Assembly: GCA_002842505.1 (NCBI GenBank)
Contig: PHDE01000005.1
Span: forward strand, 1-48,112
Source: Bacteroidetes bacterium HGW-Bacteroidetes-3
GTDB lineage: Bacteria; Bacteroidota; Bacteroidia; Flavobacteriales; Flavobacteriaceae
Reading direction: 5' to 3'
DNA length: 48,112 bases
Shown here in pieces: positions 37,566 through 45,887 of this stretch (its first letter is position 1; every line of letters begins with the position of its first letter). Below the pieces are notes generated by a model. It searched no databases, was not told the origin of the DNA, and saw only the letters and a program-made list of their open reading frames with translations. The translations under genes and the position numbers were made by a program.

Positions 37566-39755
37566 TCAGACCAACCCATAATCCGACAACGGCAAATTAT
37601 AATATCTTTTTCCGGTTAATTTAAAAAGGGCATTTACAATTGCAGGCGCAATAACGGGAACGCCGGGTTCGCCAACGCCGGTCGGATTTGCGGTGCTTTC
37701 CACAATTTCCACGTGAACTTTTGGCACTTCATTCATCCTTATCATTTTATAATCGCTGTAATTGCTTTGTTCAATGGCACCATTTTTTGCGGTAATTTTT
37801 CCGTAAAACGCCAACGACATTCCGAAGATGGCAGCACCTTCCATTTGTGCTTTTATGGTGTCTTTGTTCACTGTTTTTCCACAATCAATCACCGTATAAA
37901 CATTGTGGACTTTTACTTTATTTTCAACCATAGAAATTTCAACCACAGAAGCCACGTAAGAATAAAAACTGTAATGAACCGACAAGCCGTAGGCGTGACC
38001 TTCGGGAAGCGGATTTCCCCATTTCGCGTTTTTGGCAGCCAATTTCAGCACGTTTTTGAGTCGGGCAGTGTCGTATTTTATTTCATCTTCCGTTTCTTCA
38101 ATTCGGTCTTTTCCAATTAAATTCAGACGAAATTTAAGCGGATCTTTACCGGCGGCAAAAGCCAATTCATCGGCAAAAACATTTTGTGAAAAGCCGTGCG
38201 GAATGTTAATTACGGAGCGCAACCAGCCAATTCTAACATAAGCAGGCGATTGCCCAACTTCAACTTTCATATTTTTGATGTCGAACGGCACATTCGCTGC
38301 GCTCGAAATTTCAAATCCAGCCGGGTAATCTACACCTGGAGAAAAAGTGGAAGCAATGGAAGGCAGCGCAAATCGATTCAGCCAGCCGGTAACATTGCCG
38401 TCTTTGTCAAGCGACGCTTTTAAATATTGTGAACTTACGGTATGATAATAACCGTGTTTGATATCGTCTTCTCGGGTCCAAACCACCTGAATTGGTGCAT
38501 TCATCGCTTTTGAAATCGCAACGGCTTCAACCACATAATCGGGTTTTGATTTCCGTCCGAATCCGCCGCCTAAAAAAGTGACGTTGATGGTTACTTTTTC
38601 TTCGGTGGTTTTTAAATAATCAACCACTTCAGCTCTGGCAGTTTGCGGATCTTGCGTTGGTGCCCAAACTTCGCAGGAATCGCCCTGAACCCAAGCAACG
38701 GCATTGGGAACTTCCATAGGCGCGTGGGCCAAATGCGGCAATTGATAGGTGCTTTCCACAATTTTATACGCATTTTTGAATGCTTTATTTACATTGCCCA
38801 CATCTTTTCCTACTTTTCCTTGTTTGTGGACATTCTCGGTGATTTGCTTCATATATTTTTCGGAATCGTAGGTCGCATTATCTCCATAATTCCATTCAAT
38901 TTTTAAAGCATCTTTTCCCTTGAAAGCTGCCCAGGTATTTGTGGCAATAACCGCGATACCGCCCAATGTTCCGAATGGTTTAGCAATTCTTGGGATTTCA
39001 ATAACAGCGATAACTCCGGGAATTTTTAAAGCCTCGGCTTTATCAAAAGATTTTACGGTTCCAAAAGCGACCGGACAACGTTGCATCGCAGCAAATTTCA
39101 TATTTGGCAAGCGTTTGTCGAGTCCGAAAATGGCGCTTCCGTTTGCATATTCTTCTGTATCAACGCCTCTTAATTTTTTGCCTATATATTTGAAATCCTC
39201 CGGATTTTTATAGGTGAGTTCGGTTGGAACTTCTAGTTTTTTGGCAATTTCAACCAAGTCGCCATAGCCAATTTTTTTACCGCTTGAATGAATTACAAAA
39301 TGGTTTTCGGCGGTACATTCAGCAATAGGAACTTTCCAGTTTTGTGCCGCTGCGGAAATTAACATCGCTCTTGCCATCGCGCCCATTTTTCGCATCGGTT
39401 CATATAAATAACGAACACTTCTTGATCCGTCGGTATTTTGGTCGCCATATTTAGCGTCTCCAGTTCCTTGTTTCACAATCACTTTTGTCCAGTCGGCATC
39501 CATTTCATCAGCAATAATTGATGTTAAGGAAGTTCTTACGCCATTTCCCATTTCTGAACGTGAAGCAATTAAAATCAGACTTCCGTCGGAATTTAACTGA
39601 ATAAATAAATTCGGATTGAAATTGGCTAGATCTTTATTTTCATTTTTTTCTTTATCTGAAAAGACAGAAGTATTGCAGGCTAAAATCAATCCGCCAGATG
39701 CCAAACCAACACTTTTTACGAAAGTTCTACGACTTATATTTTTGATTGGGTTCAT
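37566..39755 (-). CDS. Molybdenum hydroxylase large subunit, Tat-exported
   Basis: Molybdopterin-binding subunit of the xanthine dehydrogenase/isoquinoline 1-oxidoreductase (IorB-like) family, 729 residues. The N-terminus has a Tat motif (SRRTFVK, about 8-14), a hydrophobic stretch and a lipobox-like LILAC (Cys27), so it is probably an anchored Tat lipoprotein facing the periplasm. Cofactor-binding segments include SRSEMGNGVRTSL, GGGFGRKSKPDYV, and the catalytic glutamate in GVGEPGVPVIAPAIVNAL near the end. It starts 2 bp after the iron-sulfur subunit gene. The substrate cannot be inferred. Confidence 0.93.
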   Translation of the reverse strand: MNPIKNISRRTFVKSVGLASGGLILACNTSVFSDKEKNENKDLANFNPNLFIQLNSDGSLILIASRSEMGNGVRTSLTSIIADEMDADWTKVIVKQGTGDAKYGDQNTDGSRSVRYLYEPMRKMGAMARAMLISAAAQNWKVPIAECTAENHFVIHSSGKKIGYGDLVEIAKKLEVPTELTYKNPEDFKYIGKKLRGVDTEEYANGSAIFGLDKRLPNMKFAAMQRCPVAFGTVKSFDKAEALKIPGVIAVIEIPRIAKPFGTLGGIAVIATNTWAAFKGKDALKIEWNYGDNATYDSEKYMKQITENVHKQGKVGKDVGNVNKAFKNAYKIVESTYQLPHLAHAPMEVPNAVAWVQGDSCEVWAPTQDPQTARAEVVDYLKTTEEKVTINVTFLGGGFGRKSKPDYVVEAVAISKAMNAPIQVVWTREDDIKHGYYHTVSSQYLKASLDKDGNVTGWLNRFALPSIASTFSPGVDYPAGFEISSAANVPFDIKNMKVEVGQSPAYVRIGWLRSVINIPHGFSQNVFADELAFAAGKDPLKFRLNLIGKDRIEETEDEIKYDTARLKNVLKLAAKNAKWGNPLPEGHAYGLSVHYSFYSYVASVVEISMVENKVKVHNVYTVIDCGKTVNKDTIKAQMEGAAIFGMSLAFYGKITAKNGAIEQSNYSDYKMIRMNEVPKVHVEIVESTANPTGVGEPGVPVIAPAIVNALFKLTGKRYYNLPLSDYGLV

Positions 39756-39757
39756 AA

Positions 39758-40216
39758 CTAGCCTTGTTTTTTAAGTTCAACAGTTCGGTGAATGGCATTT
39801 TTTATGCGTTGGTACGTTCCGCATCGGCAAATATTTCCAATCATTGCTTCATTAATTTCTTCATCGGTAGGTTCACTAATTTTGTCGAGCAAAGCAGTCG
39901 CCGCAATCAATTGTCCGGGCTGACAAAATCCGCATTGAGGCACGTTTAACGCCGTCCACGAAGCTTGCAACAACTGTAAATTTTTTGAAACACCTTCAAT
40001 TGTTACAATATTTTTGCCTTCAGCGGTAGAAACCGGAATCAAACACGATTGCACCGGCGAATTGTCCATCAATACTTTACACGAGCCACAAACGCCAATT
40101 CCGCAGCCATATTTTGTGCCCGTAAGTCCAACAATATCTCTAATGGCCCAAAGCAAAGGCATTTCTGGAGCAACATCTATAGAGTGTTTTTCTCCGTTTA
40201 TATGAAGTGTAATCAT
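39758..40216 (-). CDS. (2Fe-2S) subunit of the molybdenum hydroxylase
   Basis: Electron-transfer subunit of 152 residues. The plant-type ferredoxin cluster is held by YGCGIGVCGSCKVLMD with its four-cysteine pattern (about 37-52). The second cluster comes from CGFCQPGQLIA and GNICRCGTYQRI. It has no signal peptide of its own; in this family the small subunit is carried out by the Tat signal of the large subunit after folding together. It is the first gene of the hydroxylase operon, followed by the large subunit 2 bp later. Confidence 0.95.
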   Translation of the reverse strand: MITLHINGEKHSIDVAPEMPLLWAIRDIVGLTGTKYGCGIGVCGSCKVLMDNSPVQSCLIPVSTAEGKNIVTIEGVSKNLQLLQASWTALNVPQCGFCQPGQLIAATALLDKISEPTDEEINEAMIGNICRCGTYQRIKNAIHRTVELKKQG

Positions 40217-40286
40217 CGTTATTTTAGTTTTCGTTTCAGAATTACAAGGTAATAAATTTTTATTTAAGTTGAAAAACTAAAGAAAA

Positions 40287-40328
40287 AAGAAAATAGAGAA
40301 GAGAAAATAGAGAAGAGAAAATAGACAA
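40287..40328 (+). repeat. Three tandem 14-bp A/G repeats
   Basis: GAGAAAATAGAGAA repeated three times with minor changes (40287-40300, 40301-40314, 40315-40328), in the gap upstream of the hydroxylase operon and downstream of the pseudouridine synthase start region. Confidence 0.8.
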
Positions 40329-40356
40329 AAAAAGAATAAAATTTTAATCCAATCTC

Positions 40357-40380
40357 GTCACATCGAGCGGAGTCGAAATG
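40357..40380 (-). repeat. Interspersed CTTCGACTCCGCTCAG-type repeat, second copy
   Basis: On the minus strand this reads CATTTCGACTCCGCTCGATG then TGAC, a variant of the element at 11443-11467. It sits just downstream of the pseudouridine synthase stop codon. Confidence 0.65.
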
Positions 40381-40387
40381 CTAAAAT

Positions 40388-40984
40388 CTAAAATTCAAAA
40401 TTCAAAATTTCCTCTACATCTCCTGCTTTCATCTCATTTATATGCATATTTCCAACGCGAACACGAACCAATCTTAGCGTTGGAAAGCCCACTGCAGCGG
40501 TCATTTTTCGAACTTGCCTGAATTTTCCTTCCGTTAAAGTGATGGAAATCCAGTTTGTTGGTCCGTGCCGTTCATCTCTTATTTTTTTACCTCTTTCGGG
40601 CAGATTTGGAATTTCGCTTAATTTAAAAACTTCACAAGGTTTTGTGGTATATTTTATGCCGTGAAAACCAATTTCAACGCCATTTTTTAACGCTTCAATG
40701 GCTTCAGGATTAATTGCGCCGTCAACTTCGGCAAAATATTCTTTTTCAACGTTGCTGCTTCTCACCAATTCGCTCATATTTCCATCGGTGGTAAGCAATA
40801 AAAGTCCTTCCGACTTTTCATCCAGTCGTCCGATAGCCATTATTTTTTCGGGAAACGGATAAAATTCACCCAATAATTTTTTTTTGTGTTTGCTGATGTC
40901 ATTGTTCGCAAACTGGCTTAAATAACCGTAAGGTTTGTAAATTATAAAATGACGAGGCAATTGATTTTCGTTAGGATTCTCCAT
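40388..40984 (-). CDS. Pseudouridine synthase, RsuA/RluE-like
   Basis: Isomerises uridines in rRNA. The 198-residue product has the RsuA/RluB/E/F-type catalytic motif GRLDEKSEGLLLLTTDG (about 52-68) with the catalytic aspartate. FIIYKPYGYLSQF precedes it, and ISITLTEGKFRQVRKMTAAVGFPTLRLVRVRVG follows near the end. There is no S4 domain, as in RluE, which modifies 23S rRNA U2457 in E. coli, but I cannot fix the target here. The start overlaps the 3' end of topB by 14 bp. Confidence 0.93.
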   Translation of the reverse strand: MENPNENQLPRHFIIYKPYGYLSQFANNDISKHKKKLLGEFYPFPEKIMAIGRLDEKSEGLLLLTTDGNMSELVRSSNVEKEYFAEVDGAINPEAIEALKNGVEIGFHGIKYTTKPCEVFKLSEIPNLPERGKKIRDERHGPTNWISITLTEGKFRQVRKMTAAVGFPTLRLVRVRVGNMHINEMKAGDVEEILNFEF

Positions 40985-43325
40985 TTAAAATAGCGTAAAC
41001 CAATGTTGCCGAAAGCGCTTGTCCCGCTGCTTTTTTTCTGATGTCTTCAAAGCTGAAACGGAAATCGCAGCCGTTTTTATAGTCGCTGCAACCGTAAGCT
41101 GTTTTTCCCTTTAAAATGGTTCCTTTGTGGCATTTCGGACAAGCAATTTTGTCGGGAACATTTTTGCTGGGCTTAGCCGAAGCTTGGTTGCTGAGCGTAG
41201 CCGAAGCATTTTCTTCCAGTACCAAATTAAATTGTTCGTCAAAACGAATTAATCCTTCTGCTTCACTATTATTTTTTTTAAAACCTTTTAAATTAACCGT
41301 GCATTTTTTTTGCAACAAGCGTATATATTGATTTTCCGATATTTTTTTGTTGAGAAAACTAAAAGGCAATCTGAAATTGCAGCCGTTTTTAAATTCACTG
41401 CAACCATAAGCACTTTTTCCTTTGAGAATAGTTCCTTTTTTGCATTTCGGACATTTTTCTGAGGAAATTCCTGTGGCAATCGCGGTTATTTTTTTGGGAG
41501 CAACTTTGGCGGTTTCCGCGTGAAAAATATTTGCCGTTACCTTTTCTGAACGAACTTCGTACACCAATTCATCCACCATTTTTTTCATATTTTTTATGAA
41601 AGTTCCGGCGTTGTAATTTCCTTTTTCAATTTCCTTGAGTTGTTTTTCCCATTGTCCGGTTAATTCGGCCGATTTCAACAGTTCACTTTGAATAATCTCA
41701 ATTAATTGAATGCCAGTTTGTGTGGGTAAAATTTGCTTTTTATTCCGAATAATGTATTGTCGTTTAAAAAGTGTTTCAATAATATTTGCGCGGGTTGAAG
41801 GTCGGCCAATCCCATTTTCCTTCATCAATTCGCGCAGCTCGTCGTCATCAATTTGTTTGCCGGCTGTTTCCATTGCACGAAGCAAAGTGGCTTCGGAAAA
41901 TAAGTTGGGCGGTTTTGTCGCTTTTTCCAAAAATGAAGGTTCGTGCGGACCTTTTTCTCCTTTTATAAAATTTGGCAGGATGTCTGTTTCCAGTTTTTCG
42001 CTTGTGCTGAGCTGTGCCGAAGTGCTTGCACTGAGCGGAGCCGAAGTGGCGAATACAACGCGCCATCCTTTTTCCAGAATTTCCTTTCCGGTGGTTTTAA
42101 AAGTGACATCGGCCGCTTTTCCTATAACAGCGGTGTTTGAAACGATGCAATCTTCATAAAAAACGGCAATAAAACGCCGGGTGATGATGTCGTAAACCTG
42201 TTGTTGGCTGTACGGCAAATTCATTTGAACGCCGGTTGGAATAATGGCATGGTGATCGGTTACTTTTTTGCTGTTAAAAACCAAAGGCGATTTTTTTATT
42301 TTTTTTTCCAATAAAGGCGCGGTCAGGTTTTCGTAAGCGGTCAGGTTTTTTAAAATTCCGGGCACTTTCGGATAGACGTCGTCGGGCAAAAATGTGGTAT
42401 CAACTCTTGGATACGTCACTACTTTTTGCTCATATAATTTTTGGACAATTTTTAAGGTTTCATCGGCTGAAAAATCGAATTTGTTGTTGCAATAAACTTG
42501 CAATCCGGTTAAATCAAATAATTTAGGTGCATTTTCTTTTCCTTTTTTCTTGGTGACGGAAACAATTTCAAAATCGCTTTCTTTGACTTTATTTGCGAGC
42601 AATTCCCCGTCTTCCTTTTTTTGAAATCGTCCTTCTTCACAATTAAAAAGCGTTTCACGATAAAGCGTTTGCAGTTCCCAATATGGTTGCGGAACAAAAT
42701 TTTCTATTTCCTTAAACCTGTTTACCACCATTGCCAAAGTAGGCGTTTGCACCCTGCCAACGGATAAAACTTGTTTGTTTCCGCCGTGTTTTAAGGTGTA
42801 TAATCTTGTGGCATTCATTCCCAAAAGCCAATCGCCAATGGCTCTTGAAAAGCCTGCATAATATAAATTGTCGTAGTTTTCTGAGGGTTTTAAATTTTCA
42901 AATCCTTCTTTGATGGCTTCGGTGGTTAAAGAGGAAATCCATAAGCGTTTAACTTCTCCTTTGTAGTTTGCCTGTTGAATGACCCAGCGCTGAATCAATT
43001 CTCCTTCTTGTCCGGCATCCCCGCAATTGATGATTAAACTGGCTTTGTTGAACAGACTTTTAACAATGTTGAATTGTTTTTTGATGCCGATATTGTCCAC
43101 CACTTTGGTTTCAAACTTTTCCGGAAGCATGGGCAAGTTGTTTAAATTCCAGCTTTTCCAGTGCGGTTTGTAATCGTTTGGTTCAAACAAGGTGCATAAA
43201 TGTCCGAATGTGAAGGTAACTATGTAACCATTTCCTTCAAAATAACCGTCGTGTTTGGTATTTGCACCCAAAACGGAGGCAATTTCACGCGCGACACTGG
43301 GTTTTTCGGCAATGCATACTTTCAT
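40971..43325 (-). CDS. topB: DNA topoisomerase III with in-frame 24-bp repeats
   Basis: Type IA topoisomerase, 784 residues, that passes DNA strands through a transient break. The Toprim domain (MKVCIAEKPSVAREIA at the start, INCGDAGQEGELIQRW at about 98-113) and the catalytic tyrosine in VVTYPRVDTTFLP (about 306) are intact. GIGRPSTRANIIETLFKR lies in the core. Two C-terminal cysteine repeats (KCPKCKKGTILKGKSAYGC and ACPKCHKGTILKGKTAYGC) close it. Two Ser/Ala-rich inserts, TSAPLSASTSAQLSTS (about 426-441) and ASATLSNQASAKPSKN (about 706-721), are each two tandem copies of one 24-bp repeat. Overlaps the pseudouridine synthase gene. Confidence 0.96.
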   Translation of the reverse strand: MKVCIAEKPSVAREIASVLGANTKHDGYFEGNGYIVTFTFGHLCTLFEPNDYKPHWKSWNLNNLPMLPEKFETKVVDNIGIKKQFNIVKSLFNKASLIINCGDAGQEGELIQRWVIQQANYKGEVKRLWISSLTTEAIKEGFENLKPSENYDNLYYAGFSRAIGDWLLGMNATRLYTLKHGGNKQVLSVGRVQTPTLAMVVNRFKEIENFVPQPYWELQTLYRETLFNCEEGRFQKKEDGELLANKVKESDFEIVSVTKKKGKENAPKLFDLTGLQVYCNNKFDFSADETLKIVQKLYEQKVVTYPRVDTTFLPDDVYPKVPGILKNLTAYENLTAPLLEKKIKKSPLVFNSKKVTDHHAIIPTGVQMNLPYSQQQVYDIITRRFIAVFYEDCIVSNTAVIGKAADVTFKTTGKEILEKGWRVVFATSAPLSASTSAQLSTSEKLETDILPNFIKGEKGPHEPSFLEKATKPPNLFSEATLLRAMETAGKQIDDDELRELMKENGIGRPSTRANIIETLFKRQYIIRNKKQILPTQTGIQLIEIIQSELLKSAELTGQWEKQLKEIEKGNYNAGTFIKNMKKMVDELVYEVRSEKVTANIFHAETAKVAPKKITAIATGISSEKCPKCKKGTILKGKSAYGCSEFKNGCNFRLPFSFLNKKISENQYIRLLQKKCTVNLKGFKKNNSEAEGLIRFDEQFNLVLEENASATLSNQASAKPSKNVPDKIACPKCHKGTILKGKTAYGCSDYKNGCDFRFSFEDIRKKAAGQALSATLVYAILNGES
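41161..41209 (-). repeat. Two in-frame 24-bp repeats in topB (linker 2)
   Basis: On the minus strand, GCTTCGGCTACGCTCAGC and GCTTCGGCTAAGCCCAGC begin 24 bp apart. Each encodes eight residues (ASATLSNQ, ASAKPSKN) between the two zinc-ribbon repeats of topoisomerase III. Confidence 0.85.
42002..42049 (-). repeat. Two in-frame 24-bp repeats in topB (linker 1)
   Basis: On the minus strand, ACTTCGGCTCCGCTCAGTGC and ACTTCGGCACAGCTCAGCAC begin 24 bp apart. They encode TSAPLSAS and TSAQLSTS in a surface loop of the topoisomerase core. Confidence 0.85.
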
Positions 43326-43629
43326 CTGTAATAGCTGTTTTAAAGACCCGCAAAATACTCATTTTTGCGGTCACGGCGGTTGTTAAAATGCGATTGATTT
43401 TGAATTTTCTTGTTTAATACAATTTGCATTAGGGATTACTTCACCTCATTTTATTTTATTTTGGAGTTCAGTGAACCATGTTTGAAGTGGAAATACTTTT
43501 TGGCGGTTTTTTTGCCGCCAAAAAGATTGGAACGAAAAGCCCGGCCGCTTTTTCAGCGGAATGCCAAAAATATTAATTGTATGATTGTTTTTTTTAGTTG
43601 TTTCGGATTCATAGCTCACGATAAACATT
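43326..43629 (+). ncRNA. Hairpin-rich intergenic element, possible structured RNA
   Basis: No gene is seen in this stretch. CTTTTTGGCGG (43496-43506) and CCGCCAAAAAG (43515-43525) form a perfect 11-bp stem. CCGCT/AGCGG (43545-43549 with 43555-43559) forms a second, smaller one, joined by GGAACGAAAAGCCCGG. From memory, a similar layout recurs between genes in many flavobacterial genomes. RNA function is unproven, and a degenerate mobile repeat is the alternative. Confidence 0.4.
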
Positions 43630-43637
43630 TATATTTG
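43630..43637 (+). promoter_or_regulatory. TATATTTG -7 box
   Basis: Exact TAnnTTTG match 22 bp before the ATG at 43660. No close -33 TTG; the nearest is 29 bp upstream. Confidence 0.5.
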
Positions 43638-43659
43638 TGGGTATTTAAATGTAAAACGT

Positions 43660-44139
43660 ATGAAAAAAGCGCTCAAAGAAATAAAATTGGGTTACGGTTT
43701 GGGTAACCTTAAGTTTGGAATGACCAGAAAAGAAGTGGAATTAATGCTTGGAAAACCGTCGTTTATTGACAAATATTCACATTCTGATTCTAAAAAGGAT
43801 TTGACAGAATCTTGGCAATATGATGAATTGTTGTTGTCGCTAAGTTTTGATGAAGAAGAAGACTGGAAGTTGATTATGATTTCTGTAAATGATGATTTTT
43901 ATGAACTGGAAGGTAGAAGTTTGATTGGTTTGTTTCAGGAAGGTTTGATAAAAGAATTGGACGAAATGGATTTGGGTGAATGGACGCTTGAAGATTGCTC
44001 CGAAGACGATACGGAAGACCAAAAAGTGATTGAAATTGAAGAGAAATCTGTTAATTTTTGGATCAATGATGGTGTTTTGGATGAAATTCAATGGACACCT
44101 TTTTTTATTGATGATGATACTATTGAATGGCCCGAGTAA
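43660..44139 (+). CDS. Hypothetical acidic protein with BamE-like start
   Basis: Unknown protein of 159 residues, strongly acidic, with no signal peptide. The start GLGNLKFGMTRKEVELMLGKPSFID resembles the G-M-T-x-x-x-V-x-x-x-L-G-x-P loop of BamE/SmpA-like domains. Here it is cytoplasmic, so it is not the envelope lipoprotein. The rest (DEEEDWKLIMISVNDDFYELEG, FIDDDTIEWPE) has no recognisable motif. Similar acidic proteins occur as immunity proteins, which is only a possibility. It has a consensus -7 box and lies 21 bp before an acetyltransferase gene. Confidence 0.75.
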   Translation: MKKALKEIKLGYGLGNLKFGMTRKEVELMLGKPSFIDKYSHSDSKKDLTESWQYDELLLSLSFDEEEDWKLIMISVNDDFYELEGRSLIGLFQEGLIKELDEMDLGEWTLEDCSEDDTEDQKVIEIEEKSVNFWINDGVLDEIQWTPFFIDDDTIEWPE

Positions 44140-44160
44140 AATTTGGTCAACATTAATCCA

Positions 44161-44658
44161 ATGATTAGAGCCGTTAAGTTAGAAGATGCTTTTGAAATAG
44201 CTGAAATTTACAACTACTATATTCTTAATTCTTGCGTCACTTTTGAAGAATTGGCAGTAAGCACCGAAGAAATGCGCGGAAGAATTGAAGCCACAAATTC
44301 AAAATTTCCTTGGCTTGTTTTTGAAAAAGACAATACGGTTTTGGGTTACGCTTACGCAACGGTTTGGAAACCAAGATCGGCCTATAAACACACGGTTGAA
44401 ATTACCGTTTATTTGAATAATGAAGCGACAAAAAACGGAATTGGTTCGCTGCTCTACAATGAATTGATTGGCCAATTAACCGATTTGGGTTTTCACGCCG
44501 TTATTGGCGGTATTTCCCTTCCCAATGAAGCAAGCATCGCCTTGCACGAAAAATTCGGATTTGAAAAAATAGCGCAATTTAAAGAAGTGGGTTACAAATT
44601 TAAAAAATGGATTGATGTTGGCTATTGGGAATTGTTAATTCACGAAAATAGCATTTAA
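44161..44658 (+). CDS. GNAT N-acetyltransferase, phosphinothricin-acetyltransferase-like
   Basis: Acetyl-CoA-dependent acetyltransferase of 165 residues. IRAVKLEDAFEIAEIYNYYILNSCVTFEE is the typical start of the Pat/YncA group. VLGYAYATVWKPRSAY, HTVEITVYLNNEATKNGIGSLLYNELI (acetyl-CoA P-loop, about 86-112), AVIGGISLPNEASIALHEKFGFEKI and FKEVGYKFKKWIDVGYWEL complete it. I start at the ATG at 44161; a TTG at 44143 would add six residues. The natural substrate is probably a methionine derivative or a similar small amine, by family analogy. Confidence 0.93.
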   Translation: MIRAVKLEDAFEIAEIYNYYILNSCVTFEELAVSTEEMRGRIEATNSKFPWLVFEKDNTVLGYAYATVWKPRSAYKHTVEITVYLNNEATKNGIGSLLYNELIGQLTDLGFHAVIGGISLPNEASIALHEKFGFEKIAQFKEVGYKFKKWIDVGYWELLIHENSI

Positions 44659-44681
44659 TATTGGCTGCCAAAATTCTTCTG

Positions 44682-44750
44682 ATGATAAAAAAATCAAAAT
44701 ATTTTATCATTTGTAAAAGTTATGATAAGAAAATGAGATTTCTTTATCAT
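44682..44750. promoter_or_regulatory. Doubled ATGATAA-N15-TTATCAT operator of the fic gene
   Basis: ATGATAA occurs at 44682 and 44722, and TTATCAT at 44704 and 44744. This gives two identical 29-bp dyads with 15-bp spacers, set 40 bp apart. The second ends 7 bp before the TATATTTG box, the position of a repressor site. Confidence 0.65.
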
Positions 44751-44757
44751 AATAAAT

Positions 44758-44765
44758 TATATTTG
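44758..44765 (+). promoter_or_regulatory. TATATTTG -7 box of the fic gene
   Basis: Exact TAnnTTTG match 27 bp before the ATG at 44793. The second dyad covers the -33 to -15 region. Confidence 0.6.
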
Positions 44766-44792
44766 TAAAGAAAATCAACATTTCTATACATA

Positions 44793-45866
44793 ATGAAATC
44801 TGAAAATCTGAAAAAATTACCGCTAAAACAAGACGTTGAAACTAGAAAAGTTCTGAAAAAACTAGCTTCAGCCCATAGAGCATTGGCTGAACTCAAAGGA
44901 ATTGTCTCAAGTATTCCAAACGAAAATATTTTAATCAACACTTTAGGGCTTCAAGAGGCAAAAGACAGCTCTGCAATCGAAAATATTATCACAACTCACG
45001 ATGATATTTTTAAAGCCGAATTAAATCTGGATGGATTTAAATCGTTAAACGCCAAAGAAGTGCAAAACTATATTTCTGCGCTTAAAAAAGGATTTGCTTT
45101 GATTTCAAAGAATAAAATTTTAACAAATAACGATATTATTGGTATTCAATCTGAATTGGAAAAAAACAATGCGGGATTCAGGAAAGTTCCGGGAACGGCT
45201 TTAAAAAACGCAGCGACTGGAGAAATTGTATATACGCCTCCTCAAGATTATAGCACAATTTTAGACTTAATGGGGAATCTTGAACAATATATCAATGATG
45301 AAAATATGTCGGCGTTCGATCCTTTGGTAAAAATGGCAATAATACATTATCAATTTGAAAGCATTCACCCATTTTATGACGGAAATGGCAGAACCGGCAG
45401 AATTATTAATGTGTTATATTTGGTAATGAATGACTTATTGGACTTGCCTATTCTTTATTTAAGTCGGTATATTATTGAACACAAATTGGACTATTATAAA
45501 CTTTTGCAAGAAGTTAGGGAAACGGATAATTGGGAAAATTGGCTGCTTTTTATGTTGGATGGCGTTGAACAAATTGCAAAAGAAACAATTGTGCTCATTG
45601 GGAAAATTCGTGAATTAATTTTTGAATACAAAAACATATTAAGAAATAATTATAAATTTTACAGTCAGGAATTATTAAATAATTTATTTAAACATCCTTA
45701 TACAAAGATTGAGTTTATTGAGAAAGATTTAGGTGTTTCGAGAATTACCGCTTCAAAATATCTTAATCTTTTGGCAAATGACAAATTGCTTAAAAAAGAA
45801 AAATTAGGAACAGGCAATTATTATATCAATGAAGAACTTATTAAAATACTAACTTTTGAAAAATAG
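44793..45866 (+). CDS. Fic-family protein with C-terminal winged helix
   Basis: Fic enzymes usually transfer AMP to hydroxyl side chains of target proteins. The 357-residue product has the catalytic loop HPFYDGNGRTGR (about 191-202), complete with His, Asp/Glu-type acid, Asn and Arg. The N-terminal inhibitory motif SSAIEN (S-x-x-x-E-N, about 60-65) makes it a class II, self-inhibited Fic. A Fic_N-type start (LKKLPLKQDVETRKVLKKLASAHRALAELKG) and a C-terminal winged-helix segment (IEKDLGVSRITASKYLNLLANDKLL) frame it. The HTH and the doubled dyad upstream suggest autoregulation. The target is unknown. Confidence 0.94.
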   Translation: MKSENLKKLPLKQDVETRKVLKKLASAHRALAELKGIVSSIPNENILINTLGLQEAKDSSAIENIITTHDDIFKAELNLDGFKSLNAKEVQNYISALKKGFALISKNKILTNNDIIGIQSELEKNNAGFRKVPGTALKNAATGEIVYTPPQDYSTILDLMGNLEQYINDENMSAFDPLVKMAIIHYQFESIHPFYDGNGRTGRIINVLYLVMNDLLDLPILYLSRYIIEHKLDYYKLLQEVRETDNWENWLLFMLDGVEQIAKETIVLIGKIRELIFEYKNILRNNYKFYSQELLNNLFKHPYTKIEFIEKDLGVSRITASKYLNLLANDKLLKKEKLGTGNYYINEELIKILTFEK

Positions 45867-45887
45867 CTCTTTTTCGAACTGCAATAC

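Noticed and set aside
41710-42159. Plus-strand open frame of 149 codons inside topB
   Set aside because: Antisense to clearly conserved topoisomerase sequence; Ser/Phe-rich, as expected from reading codon-biased DNA backwards.
40971-43325. Frameshift or assembly error in topB because of the low-complexity inserts
   Set aside because: Both inserts are exact multiples of 24 bp, keep the frame, and all catalytic and zinc motifs are intact.
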